The notes beneath the pieces are model-generated. The model was given only the letters and a program-made list of their open reading frames with translations, was not told the DNA's origin and did not search any database. The position numbers and the translations under genes were made by a program. A DNA stretch of 58,277 bases from Burkholderia sp. (lineage in GTDB: Bacteria > Pseudomonadota > Gammaproteobacteria > Burkholderiales > Burkholderiaceae): contig JAIRVP010000059.1 of NCBI GenBank assembly GCA_031253835.1, positions 1-58,277 on the forward strand. Reading direction: 5' to 3'. Every line of letters begins with the position of its first letter. Within the stretch, counting starts at the first letter, position 1. Shown one piece after another: positions 24,996 through 32,546 of this stretch.

Positions 24996-26129
24996 TCACC
25001 GCTCCGCTTGCGCCGGCAGCCGAAGCGCGACCATGAAGCCGCGCGCCGTATTGCGCATCAGGATCTGGCCGCGGTGCCGCGCCGCCGTCGCGCGGACGAA
25101 CGCGAGCCCGAGGCCGAAGCCGCCGCGCGCCGCGCCATGCGCGGATTCGAGCTGCACGAACGACTCGGTCGCGGCCGTGCGCTGCTCCGGTGCGATGCCG
25201 GCGCCGGTATCCTCGACGCCGATCAGCCAGGCGCCGTCCTCGCCGCTCAGCGTGCAGTGCACGTCCGTGCCGGCCGGGCCGTACTTCAGCCCGTTGTCGA
25301 TCAGGTTCGCGACCGCGCGCGTGAGCATCATGCGGTCGCCCATCGTCACGCACTCGGTGTCGGGCACGTGCGCGACGACGCGGCAGCCGAGCCCGGCCGC
25401 CTTCTCCCACAGCTGGTCGACGGCGTCGAGCACGATCTCGTTGAGACTCACGACCTCGTGCGCGCGGCGCTCGGACTGCGCGCGGGTCAGGTGGATGAAG
25501 CCGTCGGCGAGCGCGAGCGCGCGCCGTGCATGGCCGGCGATGCGCTCCATGATCGCCGGCATGTCGCCGTGTTCGGTGCGGTAAACATCGAGCAGCGCGA
25601 GGATCGACGTCTGCGGGGAACGCATGTCGTGCGACAGGAAATCGAGCGCCTCGTCGCGCTGCCGGGACATCAGGTAGGAATTCGAGTGATAACGGATGCG
25701 CGCGGTCAGCTCCATCGCGTCGGGGAGCTTCACCAGATAGTCGTTCGCGCCGGCAATGAACGCCTCGCGCTTGACGATCGGCTCCTCCTTCGCGGACAGC
25801 ACGATGATCGGCACGCGTGCGGTGCCGGCGTCCGCGCGCCACGCGCGAACGAGATCGAGGCCGTCGATCTCCGGCATCACGAGGTCCTGCAGGATCACCG
25901 TCGGCTTCACGTCGCGCGCGACCGCCATCGCCCGGTGCGCGTCGGTGCACACGTGCAGGTCGATGTCGTGCTCGCTGCGCAGCGCGCGACGGATCACCTC
26001 GCCGACGAACGGTTGATCGTCGACCAGGAGGACCGATAACCCCGATTCGAGACAATCCGAGGCATTATCACTGCTCGATTCTTTCATAAATACAGTTTCA
26101 AACGCCGAATCTCCAATCGATTCTTTCAT
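24996..26129 (-). CDS. wspHRR: REC-histidine kinase of the Wsp operon (WspHRR type)
   Basis: 377 residues. The N-terminal receiver domain has Asp82 in LQDLVMPEIDG. A HisKA domain follows with His167 in DFLSHDMRSP, then an HATPase domain with N-box NLIDNGLKYG and G-boxes ending GGFGLGLAFVRA. There is no membrane segment, PAS domain or GGDEF domain. The order receiver first, kinase second means it can be both target and source of phosphate. Burkholderia wsp clusters are described as carrying such a hybrid in place of WspR. The first 14 codons partly repeat (MKES...MKES, 42 bp apart), so the start could be 26129 or 26087; neither has a good ribosome-binding site. Confidence 0.85.
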   Translation of the reverse strand: MKESIGDSAFETVFMKESSSDNASDCLESGLSVLLVDDQPFVGEVIRRALRSEHDIDLHVCTDAHRAMAVARDVKPTVILQDLVMPEIDGLDLVRAWRADAGTARVPIIVLSAKEEPIVKREAFIAGANDYLVKLPDAMELTARIRYHSNSYLMSRQRDEALDFLSHDMRSPQTSILALLDVYRTEHGDMPAIMERIAGHARRALALADGFIHLTRAQSERRAHEVVSLNEIVLDAVDQLWEKAAGLGCRVVAHVPDTECVTMGDRMMLTRAVANLIDNGLKYGPAGTDVHCTLSGEDGAWLIGVEDTGAGIAPEQRTAATESFVQLESAHGAARGGFGLGLAFVRATAARHRGQILMRNTARGFMVALRLPAQAER

Positions 26130-26522
26130 AGGAGTTGTTTATCCGACTTGGACGCTATCTTATTTTGGCGGTTGAAAAACCCGCCTGATTCCGCCGAATT
26201 GGCCCGTCGGCACTGCCTTGCGGGGCTTCGGACGCCGTTACTTTCCCCGTTGGCGACCGCATTACCTCCGCATTCTTTCTCTCAATAAACATAACCGGCT
26301 GATTCTAAATGAAATTAGAACACAGCATCTATCTCCTTCCGGTTTAGTTTTGCCAAATATGCAGAAAGAGACGGAATCAGATAAATCAGATCATTTCCGG
26401 ATTCGAAAGACGATAACGTTTGCGAGACCGGCGCCATAAGGCTTGCATGGGCTGCAAGGCTGTTTGCCGGACGTATTGGGGGCCGGATTCCGATACGTCG
26501 CATCGGCTGGCGAGAGGGAACG
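26130..26522. promoter_or_regulatory. AT-rich upstream region of the wsp operon
   Basis: This gene-free stretch is strikingly AT-rich: 26281-26400 has about 45 G+C in 120 bases (roughly 38 percent) against an estimated 65-70 percent around it. It must contain the promoter of the minus-strand wsp operon. Such DNA is a typical target for H-NS-like silencers, but no specific site or promoter was assigned with confidence. Confidence 0.5.
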
Positions 26523-26558
26523 AAAATCGCGCGGCGGGCAAGGATCGGCCCGCGCGCG
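26523..26558 (-). terminator. Probable intrinsic terminator of the antiporter gene
   Basis: On the minus strand CGCGCGCGGGC (26558-26548) pairs with GCCCGCCGCGCG (26539-26528) with one bulged base, loop of eight, followed by AUUUU. It lies 50 bases beyond the antiporter stop. A GCCGGC hairpin precedes it. Confidence 0.7.
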
Positions 26559-26607
26559 GTGCGGCGCCGGCAGGACGCCGGCCCGTGTGATGGCGGAACG
26601 CGCCCGC

Positions 26608-28191
26608 CTAGCCGCGCGCGTGCTGCGCGGACACTTCCTGCAGGTCGAGATCGCGTTCGAGCGTATGCAGCATCTCGTCGTGGATGCGCCCCGACCGATG
26701 CAGGCGCAACAGCTCCGCGCGCCCGGCCCGGATCGCGGCCAGCACGACGTCGTAGTGCGCGATGCGCACTTCCGCCGGGTACTCGGGTTCGTTCTTCGCG
26801 CGTTCGGTCAGCTCCGCGCGATACGTGTACTGCTCGAGCAGGCGCGGGTGGATCACGACGCCGTTCTCGTCGCGCACGAGCGGCTGGATCGCCGCGAGCT
26901 GCGCGGCCTCGACGTGCGCCCACGTCTGCGGCTCGGTCAGGTGATGCGCGGCGCGCTCTTCGCGCTGCGGCAGGCGCAGCAGCCGGATCAGCGGCCCGAT
27001 CGTCGTGCCCTGCAGCAGCACGGTGACGAGGATCACCGCGAACGACGCGACCAGGATCACGTCGCGGCCGGGCAGCGCCTCGGGCAGCGACAGCGCGATC
27101 GCGAGCGTCACGACCCCGCGCATCCCGGCCCAGCTCATGATCGTCGCGGCCTTCCAGTCGGGTGCTTCGCCGCGCCGCGCAAACCCGCGCACCGGCCACT
27201 TCAATGCCTCGACCGCGTAGATCCACACGAAGCGCGACACGATCACCGCCGCCAGCACCGCGACCACCGGCGGCACCATCGTCGCGAGCACCTGCTCGAA
27301 ACCGCCGAGCCGGTGGATCGCGCCGCGCAGCGACAGCCCGATCAGCACGAACACCATCGCTTCGAGCAGGAACACGATGACCTGCCAGAACGCGGTGCCG
27401 CGCGTGCGCACGGCGGCCGAGAACACTTCGTGCTGATGCCAGCCGACGATCATGCCGGCCGTGACCGTCGCGATCACGCCCGACACCTCGACCATTTCGC
27501 CCGCGATGTACGCGATCCAGCCGGCGATCACCGCGACGGTGATCACGAGATAGTCGTCGTCGAGCAGCTTCAGGAACCACACGACGAGCTTGCCGACCAG
27601 GAAACCGACCACCACGCCGCCGAGCCCGAGCTCCGCGAAACGCACGACCGCGTGCTCGAGGCTGAATGCACCGGTGAGCGCGGCCGCGACCGCGAAGCGG
27701 AACAGCACGAGGCCGGCCGCGTCGTTCAGCAGGCTCTCGCCTTCGAGCAGCACCATCAGCCGGCGCGGCAGCGCGACGCGTTCGAGCACGGCCTTCGCGG
27801 CGACCGCGTCGGGCGGCGACACGATCGCGCCGAGCGCGAAGCACGCGGCCCACGGCAGCGCCGGCACGACCCAGTGCACGGCGAAGCCGACCGCGAACGT
27901 CGTGAACACGACCGCACCGATCGCGAGCATCAGGATGCCGCCGACGTTGCGCTTGAACTCCTCCCAGACGGAGAAGTACGCGCCGTCCATCAGCAGCGGC
28001 GGCAGGAACACCAGCAGCACCAGTTCGGGATCGAGGTTGATCGGCGGCAGGCCGGGAATGAATGCGATGCCGATACCGCCGATCAGCAGCGCGGCCGCGG
28101 GCGGCAACCGCAGCCGCTTGGCGATGCATTCGAGCGCAACGATCGCCAGGAATGACAACAGAACCAGCTTGAATGCCGAGACGGGGGACAT
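26608..28191 (-). CDS. CPA1-family Na+/H+ antiporter
   Basis: 527 residues. About twelve membrane segments (1 to about 405) include the ion-binding LLEGESLLNDAAGLVLF block and IVSPPDAVAAKAVL, both signatures of NhaP/NHE-type CPA1 exchangers. A cytoplasmic tail of about 110 residues contains the AHYDVVLAAIRAGRAELLRL helix. It exchanges Na+ (or K+) for H+ across the inner membrane and serves in pH and salt homeostasis. GAGGT lies upstream of the ATG. The gene is monocistronic, with terminators on both sides. Confidence 0.92.
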   Translation of the reverse strand: MSPVSAFKLVLLSFLAIVALECIAKRLRLPPAAALLIGGIGIAFIPGLPPINLDPELVLLVFLPPLLMDGAYFSVWEEFKRNVGGILMLAIGAVVFTTFAVGFAVHWVVPALPWAACFALGAIVSPPDAVAAKAVLERVALPRRLMVLLEGESLLNDAAGLVLFRFAVAAALTGAFSLEHAVVRFAELGLGGVVVGFLVGKLVVWFLKLLDDDYLVITVAVIAGWIAYIAGEMVEVSGVIATVTAGMIVGWHQHEVFSAAVRTRGTAFWQVIVFLLEAMVFVLIGLSLRGAIHRLGGFEQVLATMVPPVVAVLAAVIVSRFVWIYAVEALKWPVRGFARRGEAPDWKAATIMSWAGMRGVVTLAIALSLPEALPGRDVILVASFAVILVTVLLQGTTIGPLIRLLRLPQREERAAHHLTEPQTWAHVEAAQLAAIQPLVRDENGVVIHPRLLEQYTYRAELTERAKNEPEYPAEVRIAHYDVVLAAIRAGRAELLRLHRSGRIHDEMLHTLERDLDLQEVSAQHARG

Positions 28192-28342
28192 GAATCGACC
28201 TCGTGAAGAATGAATTCGCGCTTTCCGGTGTCGTACCCCGGTCGGCAGTTTGGCGCGATTACATCACGAGGCGAGGCCCGCAGTCGAGCGCGCGCCGGGC
28301 GGGGCGCGCGCGCTGTGCCGGCCCGATGCGCGCGCCGCAATG

Positions 28343-28386
28343 AAAAACGGCACGCAGGCCGGCCCGATCGCCCGCCTGCGTGCCGT
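28343..28386 (-). terminator. Strong terminator of the TPP enzyme/aldehyde dehydrogenase operon
   Basis: A perfect 13-bp stem, ACGGCACGCAGGC (28347-28359) with GCCTGCGTGCCGT (28374-28386), has an inner helix. On the minus strand it is followed by five U. It lies 28 bases past the aldehyde dehydrogenase stop. Confidence 0.92.
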
Positions 28387-28413
28387 CGCGAACCCGCGCC
28401 GCGTACCTGCGCG

Positions 28414-29847
28414 TTACCGGCGCCGCACGACCATCAGCCGCGGTTCGGTCATGTCCTCGATCGCGTAGCGGATCCCTTCGCGGCCGAGGCCCGAATCCTT
28501 CACGCCGCCGTACGGCATGTTGTCGACGCGGAACGACGGCACGTCGTTGATCACGACGCCGCCGACGTCCAGCTCGTCCCACGCGCGCTGCGCATGCGTG
28601 AGCGAATCGGTGAACACGCCGGCCTGCAGCCCGAAGTCGCTGTCGTTCACGCGATCAAGCGCGTCGTCGAACTGCTCGAACTTCTCGAGGATCGCGACCG
28701 GGCCGAAGGCCTCCTTCCGGTACAGGTCCTGCTCGTGCCCGACGTTTTCCAGCAGCGTCGCCTCGAACATCGCGCCGTCGACCTTGCCGCCCGCGACGAT
28801 CTTCGCGCCCGCCGCGACGGCTGCGTCCATCCAGCCCGACAGCCGGCGCGACTCCGATTCGGAGATCATCGGGCCGACGAATGTCGACGGATCCTTCGGA
28901 TCGCCCATCTTCAGCGAACGCGTCTTCGCGATCAGCTTTTCGCGCAGCGCGTCGTAAAGGTCGGCATGCACGAGGATTCGCTGCACGCCGATGCAGCTCT
29001 GGCCCGACTGGTAGTACGCGCCGAACGCGAGACGCTCGACCACGTAGTCGAGCCGGTCGCGCTGGTCCGCATCGACGATCGCGGCCGCGTTGCCGCCGAG
29101 TTCCAGCACGACTTTCTTCTTGCCGGCCTTCTCCTTCAGCGCCCAGCCGACGGCCGGCGAACCCGTGAACGACAGCAGCTTGAAACGCTCGTCGGTCGTG
29201 AACAGGTCGGCGCCGTCGCGATGCGCGGGCAGCACCGAGAACGCGCCTTTCGGCAAATCGGTTTCCGCGAGCACCTCGCCGATGATCAGCGCGCCGATCG
29301 GCGTGCGGCTCGCGGGCTTCAGCACGAACGGGCAGCCGGCCGCGAGCGCGGGCGCGACCTTGTGCGCGGCGAGGTTCAGCGGAAAGTTGAACGGCGAGAT
29401 GAACGAGCACGGGCCGACCGGCACGCGCTTCGTGTAGCCCGTATAGCCCTGCGCACGCGCAGAGATCTCGAGGTTGATGATCTCGCCGTCGATGCGCACC
29501 GATTCCTCGGACGCAACGCGGAACGTATCGATCAGCCGCGTCACTTCGCCCTTCGAATCGTTGATCGGCTTGCCGGCCTCGATGCACAGCGCCTCGGCCA
29601 GCTCGTCGAAACGCTCGCGAAAGCGCGCGACGCAATGGTCGAGCACGGCCTGCCGCTTGAACGCCGGCATCTCGCGCATCGGCTTCGCGGCATCGACCGC
29701 CGCGGCAATCGCCGCATCGATCGCCTTCGCGTCGGCCAGCGCGACGCGCGTCGCGACCTGGCCGCTGAACTTGTCCGTGACTTCCAGATCGGTGTTCGCG
29801 TAGACGGCTTCGTTGGCGAGGTAGTACGGATAGGTTTCCTTCAACAT
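28414..29847 (-). CDS. NAD(P)-dependent aldehyde dehydrogenase
   Basis: 477 residues, a standard ALDH. Catalytic Glu is in VLELGGNAA, catalytic Cys in QSGQSCIGVQR, and the coenzyme region is SFTGSPAVGWALKEKAGKK. It resembles the glyceraldehyde-3-phosphate/lactaldehyde/phosphonoacetaldehyde dehydrogenase branch, but the substrate cannot be fixed. AAGGAG precedes the ATG. It is the second gene of a two-gene operon with the TPP enzyme (29-base gap). The natural reading is that the TPP enzyme makes or uses an aldehyde which this enzyme oxidises to the acid (inference). Confidence 0.9.
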   Translation of the reverse strand: MLKETYPYYLANEAVYANTDLEVTDKFSGQVATRVALADAKAIDAAIAAAVDAAKPMREMPAFKRQAVLDHCVARFRERFDELAEALCIEAGKPINDSKGEVTRLIDTFRVASEESVRIDGEIINLEISARAQGYTGYTKRVPVGPCSFISPFNFPLNLAAHKVAPALAAGCPFVLKPASRTPIGALIIGEVLAETDLPKGAFSVLPAHRDGADLFTTDERFKLLSFTGSPAVGWALKEKAGKKKVVLELGGNAAAIVDADQRDRLDYVVERLAFGAYYQSGQSCIGVQRILVHADLYDALREKLIAKTRSLKMGDPKDPSTFVGPMISESESRRLSGWMDAAVAAGAKIVAGGKVDGAMFEATLLENVGHEQDLYRKEAFGPVAILEKFEQFDDALDRVNDSDFGLQAGVFTDSLTHAQRAWDELDVGGVVINDVPSFRVDNMPYGGVKDSGLGREGIRYAIEDMTEPRLMVVRRR

Positions 29848-29876
29848 GGAACGACTCCTTCCTGTGAACGGGGAAT

Positions 29877-31517
29877 TCAGAGCTGCGCCGACAGGCGCTT
29901 GATCTCGCGGTTCAGCACGCGCTCGTTGTCCGAGTAATCGATCGGCACGTCGATCACGTGCACGCCCGGCGACGAGAAGCACTCGCGCAGCAGCGGCTCC
30001 AGATCGTCGGCCGATTCGACGCGATGCCCGTGCGCGCCGTAGCTTTGCGCATACGCGACGAAATCGGGGTTCTGCAGCGTCATCGCGTAATCGGGGAAAT
30101 TCATGTTCTCCTGCTTCCAGCGGATCATCCCGAACGCGTCGTCGCGCAGGATCATCACGACGATGTCGAGCTTCAGCCGCACGGCCGTTTCGAGCTCCTG
30201 CGAATTCATCATGAAGCCGCCGTCCCCGCACACGGCGATCACCTTGCGCTGCGGATGCACGATTTTCGTCGCGATCGCCGACGGCAGGCCCGCGCCCATC
30301 GACGCGAGCGCGTTGTCGAGCAGCAGCGAGTTCGGCTCGTGCGCACGCCAGTAGCGCGCGAACCAGATCTTGTACATCCCGTTGTCGAGACAGACGATGC
30401 CGTCGAGCGGCAATGCGTTGTACAGGTCGTTGACGATCCGCACCGGATACATCGGGAAGCGCGGGTCGTGCTGGCCCTTCTCCAGGTGCGCGTCGAAATG
30501 CGCCTTGATCATCGCGAAGCGCGCGAAATCCCAGTGCGGCTGCGGCGACACGGCTTCCTTCATCTGCCACACAGCATTCGCGATGTCGCCGACGACTTCG
30601 ATCTGCGGGAAATAGACGGGATCGACCTGCGCGCCGAGGAAGTTCACGTGGATCACGGTCTTGTCGTCGGTGCGCATGAAGAACGGCGGCTTCTCGATCA
30701 CGTCGTGGCCGACGTTGATGATGCAGTCCGCATGCTCGATCGCGCGGTGCACGAAATCGCCGTCGGACAGCGTCGCGTTGCCGAGCCACAGCGGGTGCGT
30801 CTCGTCGATCACGCCCTTGCCCATCTGCGTCGTGAAGAACGGGATGCCCGTCTTGTCGACGAATTCGAGCAGCATCTTGCAGGTGGTCTTGCGGTTGCCG
30901 CCCGCGCCGATCATCAAGAGCGGATGGTGCGCGGCCTGGATCGCGTCGACCGCATGCGCGACCGCCTTCTCCTCGGCCACCGGCCGCCGGCTGTAGCTGC
31001 GCGGAATCGGCTTGCCGTCGCCCTCCTCGTGCGCGATGTCTTCCGGCAGCTCGAGGTGCGCGGCGCCCGGGCGCTCCTCCTCCGCGCGGCGGAACGCCTC
31101 GCGCACGGCCGACGGGATATTGCCGATCGACACGATCTGCCGCGTGAACTTCGTGAGCGGCTGCATCATGTCGACCACGTCGACGATCTGGAAGTGGCCC
31201 TGCTTGCTGGACTTGATCGGCTTCTGCCCGGTGATCATCAGCATCGGCATGCCGCCGAGCTGCGCATACGCGGCGGCCGTGACGAAGTTCGTCGCGCCCG
31301 GCCCGAGCGTCGCGAGACACACGCCGGTGCGGCCCGTCAGGCGGCCGTAGGTGGCGGCCATGAACCCGGCCGCCTGCTCGTGCCGGGTCAGCACGAGCTT
31401 GATCTTCGATCGCCGCAGCGATTCGAGCAGATCGAGGTTTTCTTCGCCGGGAATGCCGAACACGTACTCGACGCCTTCGGCTTCCAGCGCCTTCACGAAC
31501 AGATCCGATGCTTTCAT
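29877..31517 (-). CDS. Thiamine-diphosphate enzyme of the acetolactate synthase family
   Basis: 546 residues. N-terminal Pyr domain with the activating Glu in RHEQAAGFMAATYGRLTG, a central domain, and a C-terminal PP domain with the TPP motif GDGGFMMNSQELETAVRL. It is closest to catabolic, AlsS-like acetolactate synthase large subunits; no regulatory small subunit gene is adjacent. It may form acetolactate or decarboxylate another 2-oxo acid. Co-transcription with an aldehyde dehydrogenase, and no acetolactate decarboxylase nearby, leave a 2-oxo-acid decarboxylase-like role open. The 339-base region upstream (31518-31856) contains only a long GC hairpin. Confidence 0.88.
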   Translation of the reverse strand: MKASDLFVKALEAEGVEYVFGIPGEENLDLLESLRRSKIKLVLTRHEQAAGFMAATYGRLTGRTGVCLATLGPGATNFVTAAAYAQLGGMPMLMITGQKPIKSSKQGHFQIVDVVDMMQPLTKFTRQIVSIGNIPSAVREAFRRAEEERPGAAHLELPEDIAHEEGDGKPIPRSYSRRPVAEEKAVAHAVDAIQAAHHPLLMIGAGGNRKTTCKMLLEFVDKTGIPFFTTQMGKGVIDETHPLWLGNATLSDGDFVHRAIEHADCIINVGHDVIEKPPFFMRTDDKTVIHVNFLGAQVDPVYFPQIEVVGDIANAVWQMKEAVSPQPHWDFARFAMIKAHFDAHLEKGQHDPRFPMYPVRIVNDLYNALPLDGIVCLDNGMYKIWFARYWRAHEPNSLLLDNALASMGAGLPSAIATKIVHPQRKVIAVCGDGGFMMNSQELETAVRLKLDIVVMILRDDAFGMIRWKQENMNFPDYAMTLQNPDFVAYAQSYGAHGHRVESADDLEPLLRECFSSPGVHVIDVPIDYSDNERVLNREIKRLSAQL

Positions 31518-31687
31518 GGGGGACTCTCGGTTATGCCGCCTGCCCGGCCTACGGACACGCGGCGTTCATAACGCGCGCCGGCCTACGGCACGCGGACGCT
31601 CTACCTACTGGACACAGACCACGGCACTTCCCGCCACGCGACGAACGATGCGCGGCGGCGCCTCCGGATGCCGGAGGACGAACGGAC

Positions 31688-31718
31688 CCGCCCGTGCGCG
31701 GCGGGCGCGCACGGGCGG
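31688..31718. repeat. Perfect 12-bp inverted repeat between the TPP enzyme and toxin genes
   Basis: CCGCCCGTGCGC (31688-31699) and GCGCACGGGCGG (31707-31718) are separated by seven bases. No U tract follows on either strand. It lies in the shared upstream region of two divergent units, with no gene in 31518-31856. Confidence 0.6.
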
Positions 31719-31856
31719 CAAAGACGTGTTCGATTGTAGACGGATTCGACGGATTTCGACTTCGGCCGAACGGCCAATCGGCACACAAACGAAGTGGACG
31801 GCCCTACCGTAGCGGCCATGAATCGACCCGCCACCCATCCACTTCACCTGTGAACC

Positions 31857-32195
31857 ATGGTTGACATACTGCAATCGATGCCCTACAGTGCGCCTACGTT
31901 CAGCATCCGAACCACCGACGTCTTCGACGCCTGGTTTGCCGGCCTGCAGGATCGCGTCGCGAAGCGCCGCATCCAGGCACGCATCGACCGCCTGTCGATG
32001 GGCAATCCGGGCGACTGGAAGTCCGCCGGCTCGCCGGTCGTCGAAATGCGGATCGACCATGGCCCCGGCTACCGCGTCTACTACGTCCGGCGCGGGCCGA
32101 TCTGGGTCATCCTGCTCTGCGGCGGCGATAAAGCGACGCAACAGGCCGACATACGCGCCGCGCACGCGCTGCTCGCGCACCTCGACATGGAGTGA
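31857..32195 (+). CDS. RelE/ParE-family toxin of a type II TA pair
   Basis: 112 residues (105 if ATG 31878 is used, giving a more typical length). It shows the addiction-module killer family pattern: FDAWFAGLQDRVAKRRIQAR, a GNPGDWKSAGSPVVEMRID block, GPGYRVYYVRRG and LLCGGDKATQQADI. Toxins of this fold cleave mRNA on the ribosome or poison gyrase; which applies cannot be told. The antitoxin gene follows after three bases. The order toxin first is that of higBA-like loci. Confidence 0.87.
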   Translation: MVDILQSMPYSAPTFSIRTTDVFDAWFAGLQDRVAKRRIQARIDRLSMGNPGDWKSAGSPVVEMRIDHGPGYRVYYVRRGPIWVILLCGGDKATQQADIRAAHALLAHLDME

Positions 32196-32198
32196 TCG

Positions 32199-32498
32199 AT
32201 GGACAAGATCCGCACCCGGCCGTGGGATTCGGCCGAACACCTGAAAACCGAAGACGACATGGCCGACTACTTCGAGGCCTGCCTGCAGGAAGCCGGCGAC
32301 GATCCGGCCTTCATCGCGCATGCGCTCGGCGTGATCGCACGCGCACGCGGCATGTCGCAGGTCGCGCGCGATGCCGGCCTGTCGCGCGAAGGGCTGTACA
32401 AGGCGCTGTCGCACGACGGCAACCCGAGCTTCGGCACGATCCTGAAAGTCATCAAGGCGCTCGGCCTGCAGCTGCACGGCTCGAAAGCGCACGCGTGA
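32199..32498 (+). CDS. HTH antitoxin of the type II TA pair
   Basis: 99 residues. The N-terminus RPWDSAEHLKTEDDMADYFEA and the helix-turn-helix MSQVARDAGLSREGLYKALS identify the addiction-module antidote family that partners RelE/ParE-type killers. It should bind the toxin and repress the shared promoter. It is translationally linked to the toxin gene (3-base gap). No obvious operator palindrome was found upstream of the toxin start beyond the hairpin at 31688-31718. Confidence 0.87.
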   Translation: MDKIRTRPWDSAEHLKTEDDMADYFEACLQEAGDDPAFIAHALGVIARARGMSQVARDAGLSREGLYKALSHDGNPSFGTILKVIKALGLQLHGSKAHA

Positions 32499-32546
32499 TG
32501 CGGGCGCGGCCGGTGTCGCGCGCGGCGCGCGATGCCTACGGCCGCG

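Noticed and set aside
26209..26221. GGCAC-N4-TTGC resembling a sigma-54 promoter
   Set aside because: The spacing is one base short of the required GG-N10-GC distance and it points away from the wsp operon.
28192..28342. Gap between the antiporter start and the aldehyde dehydrogenase terminator
   Set aside because: Open frames here are short and Arg-rich with no ribosome-binding site; it is read as promoter space for the antiporter.
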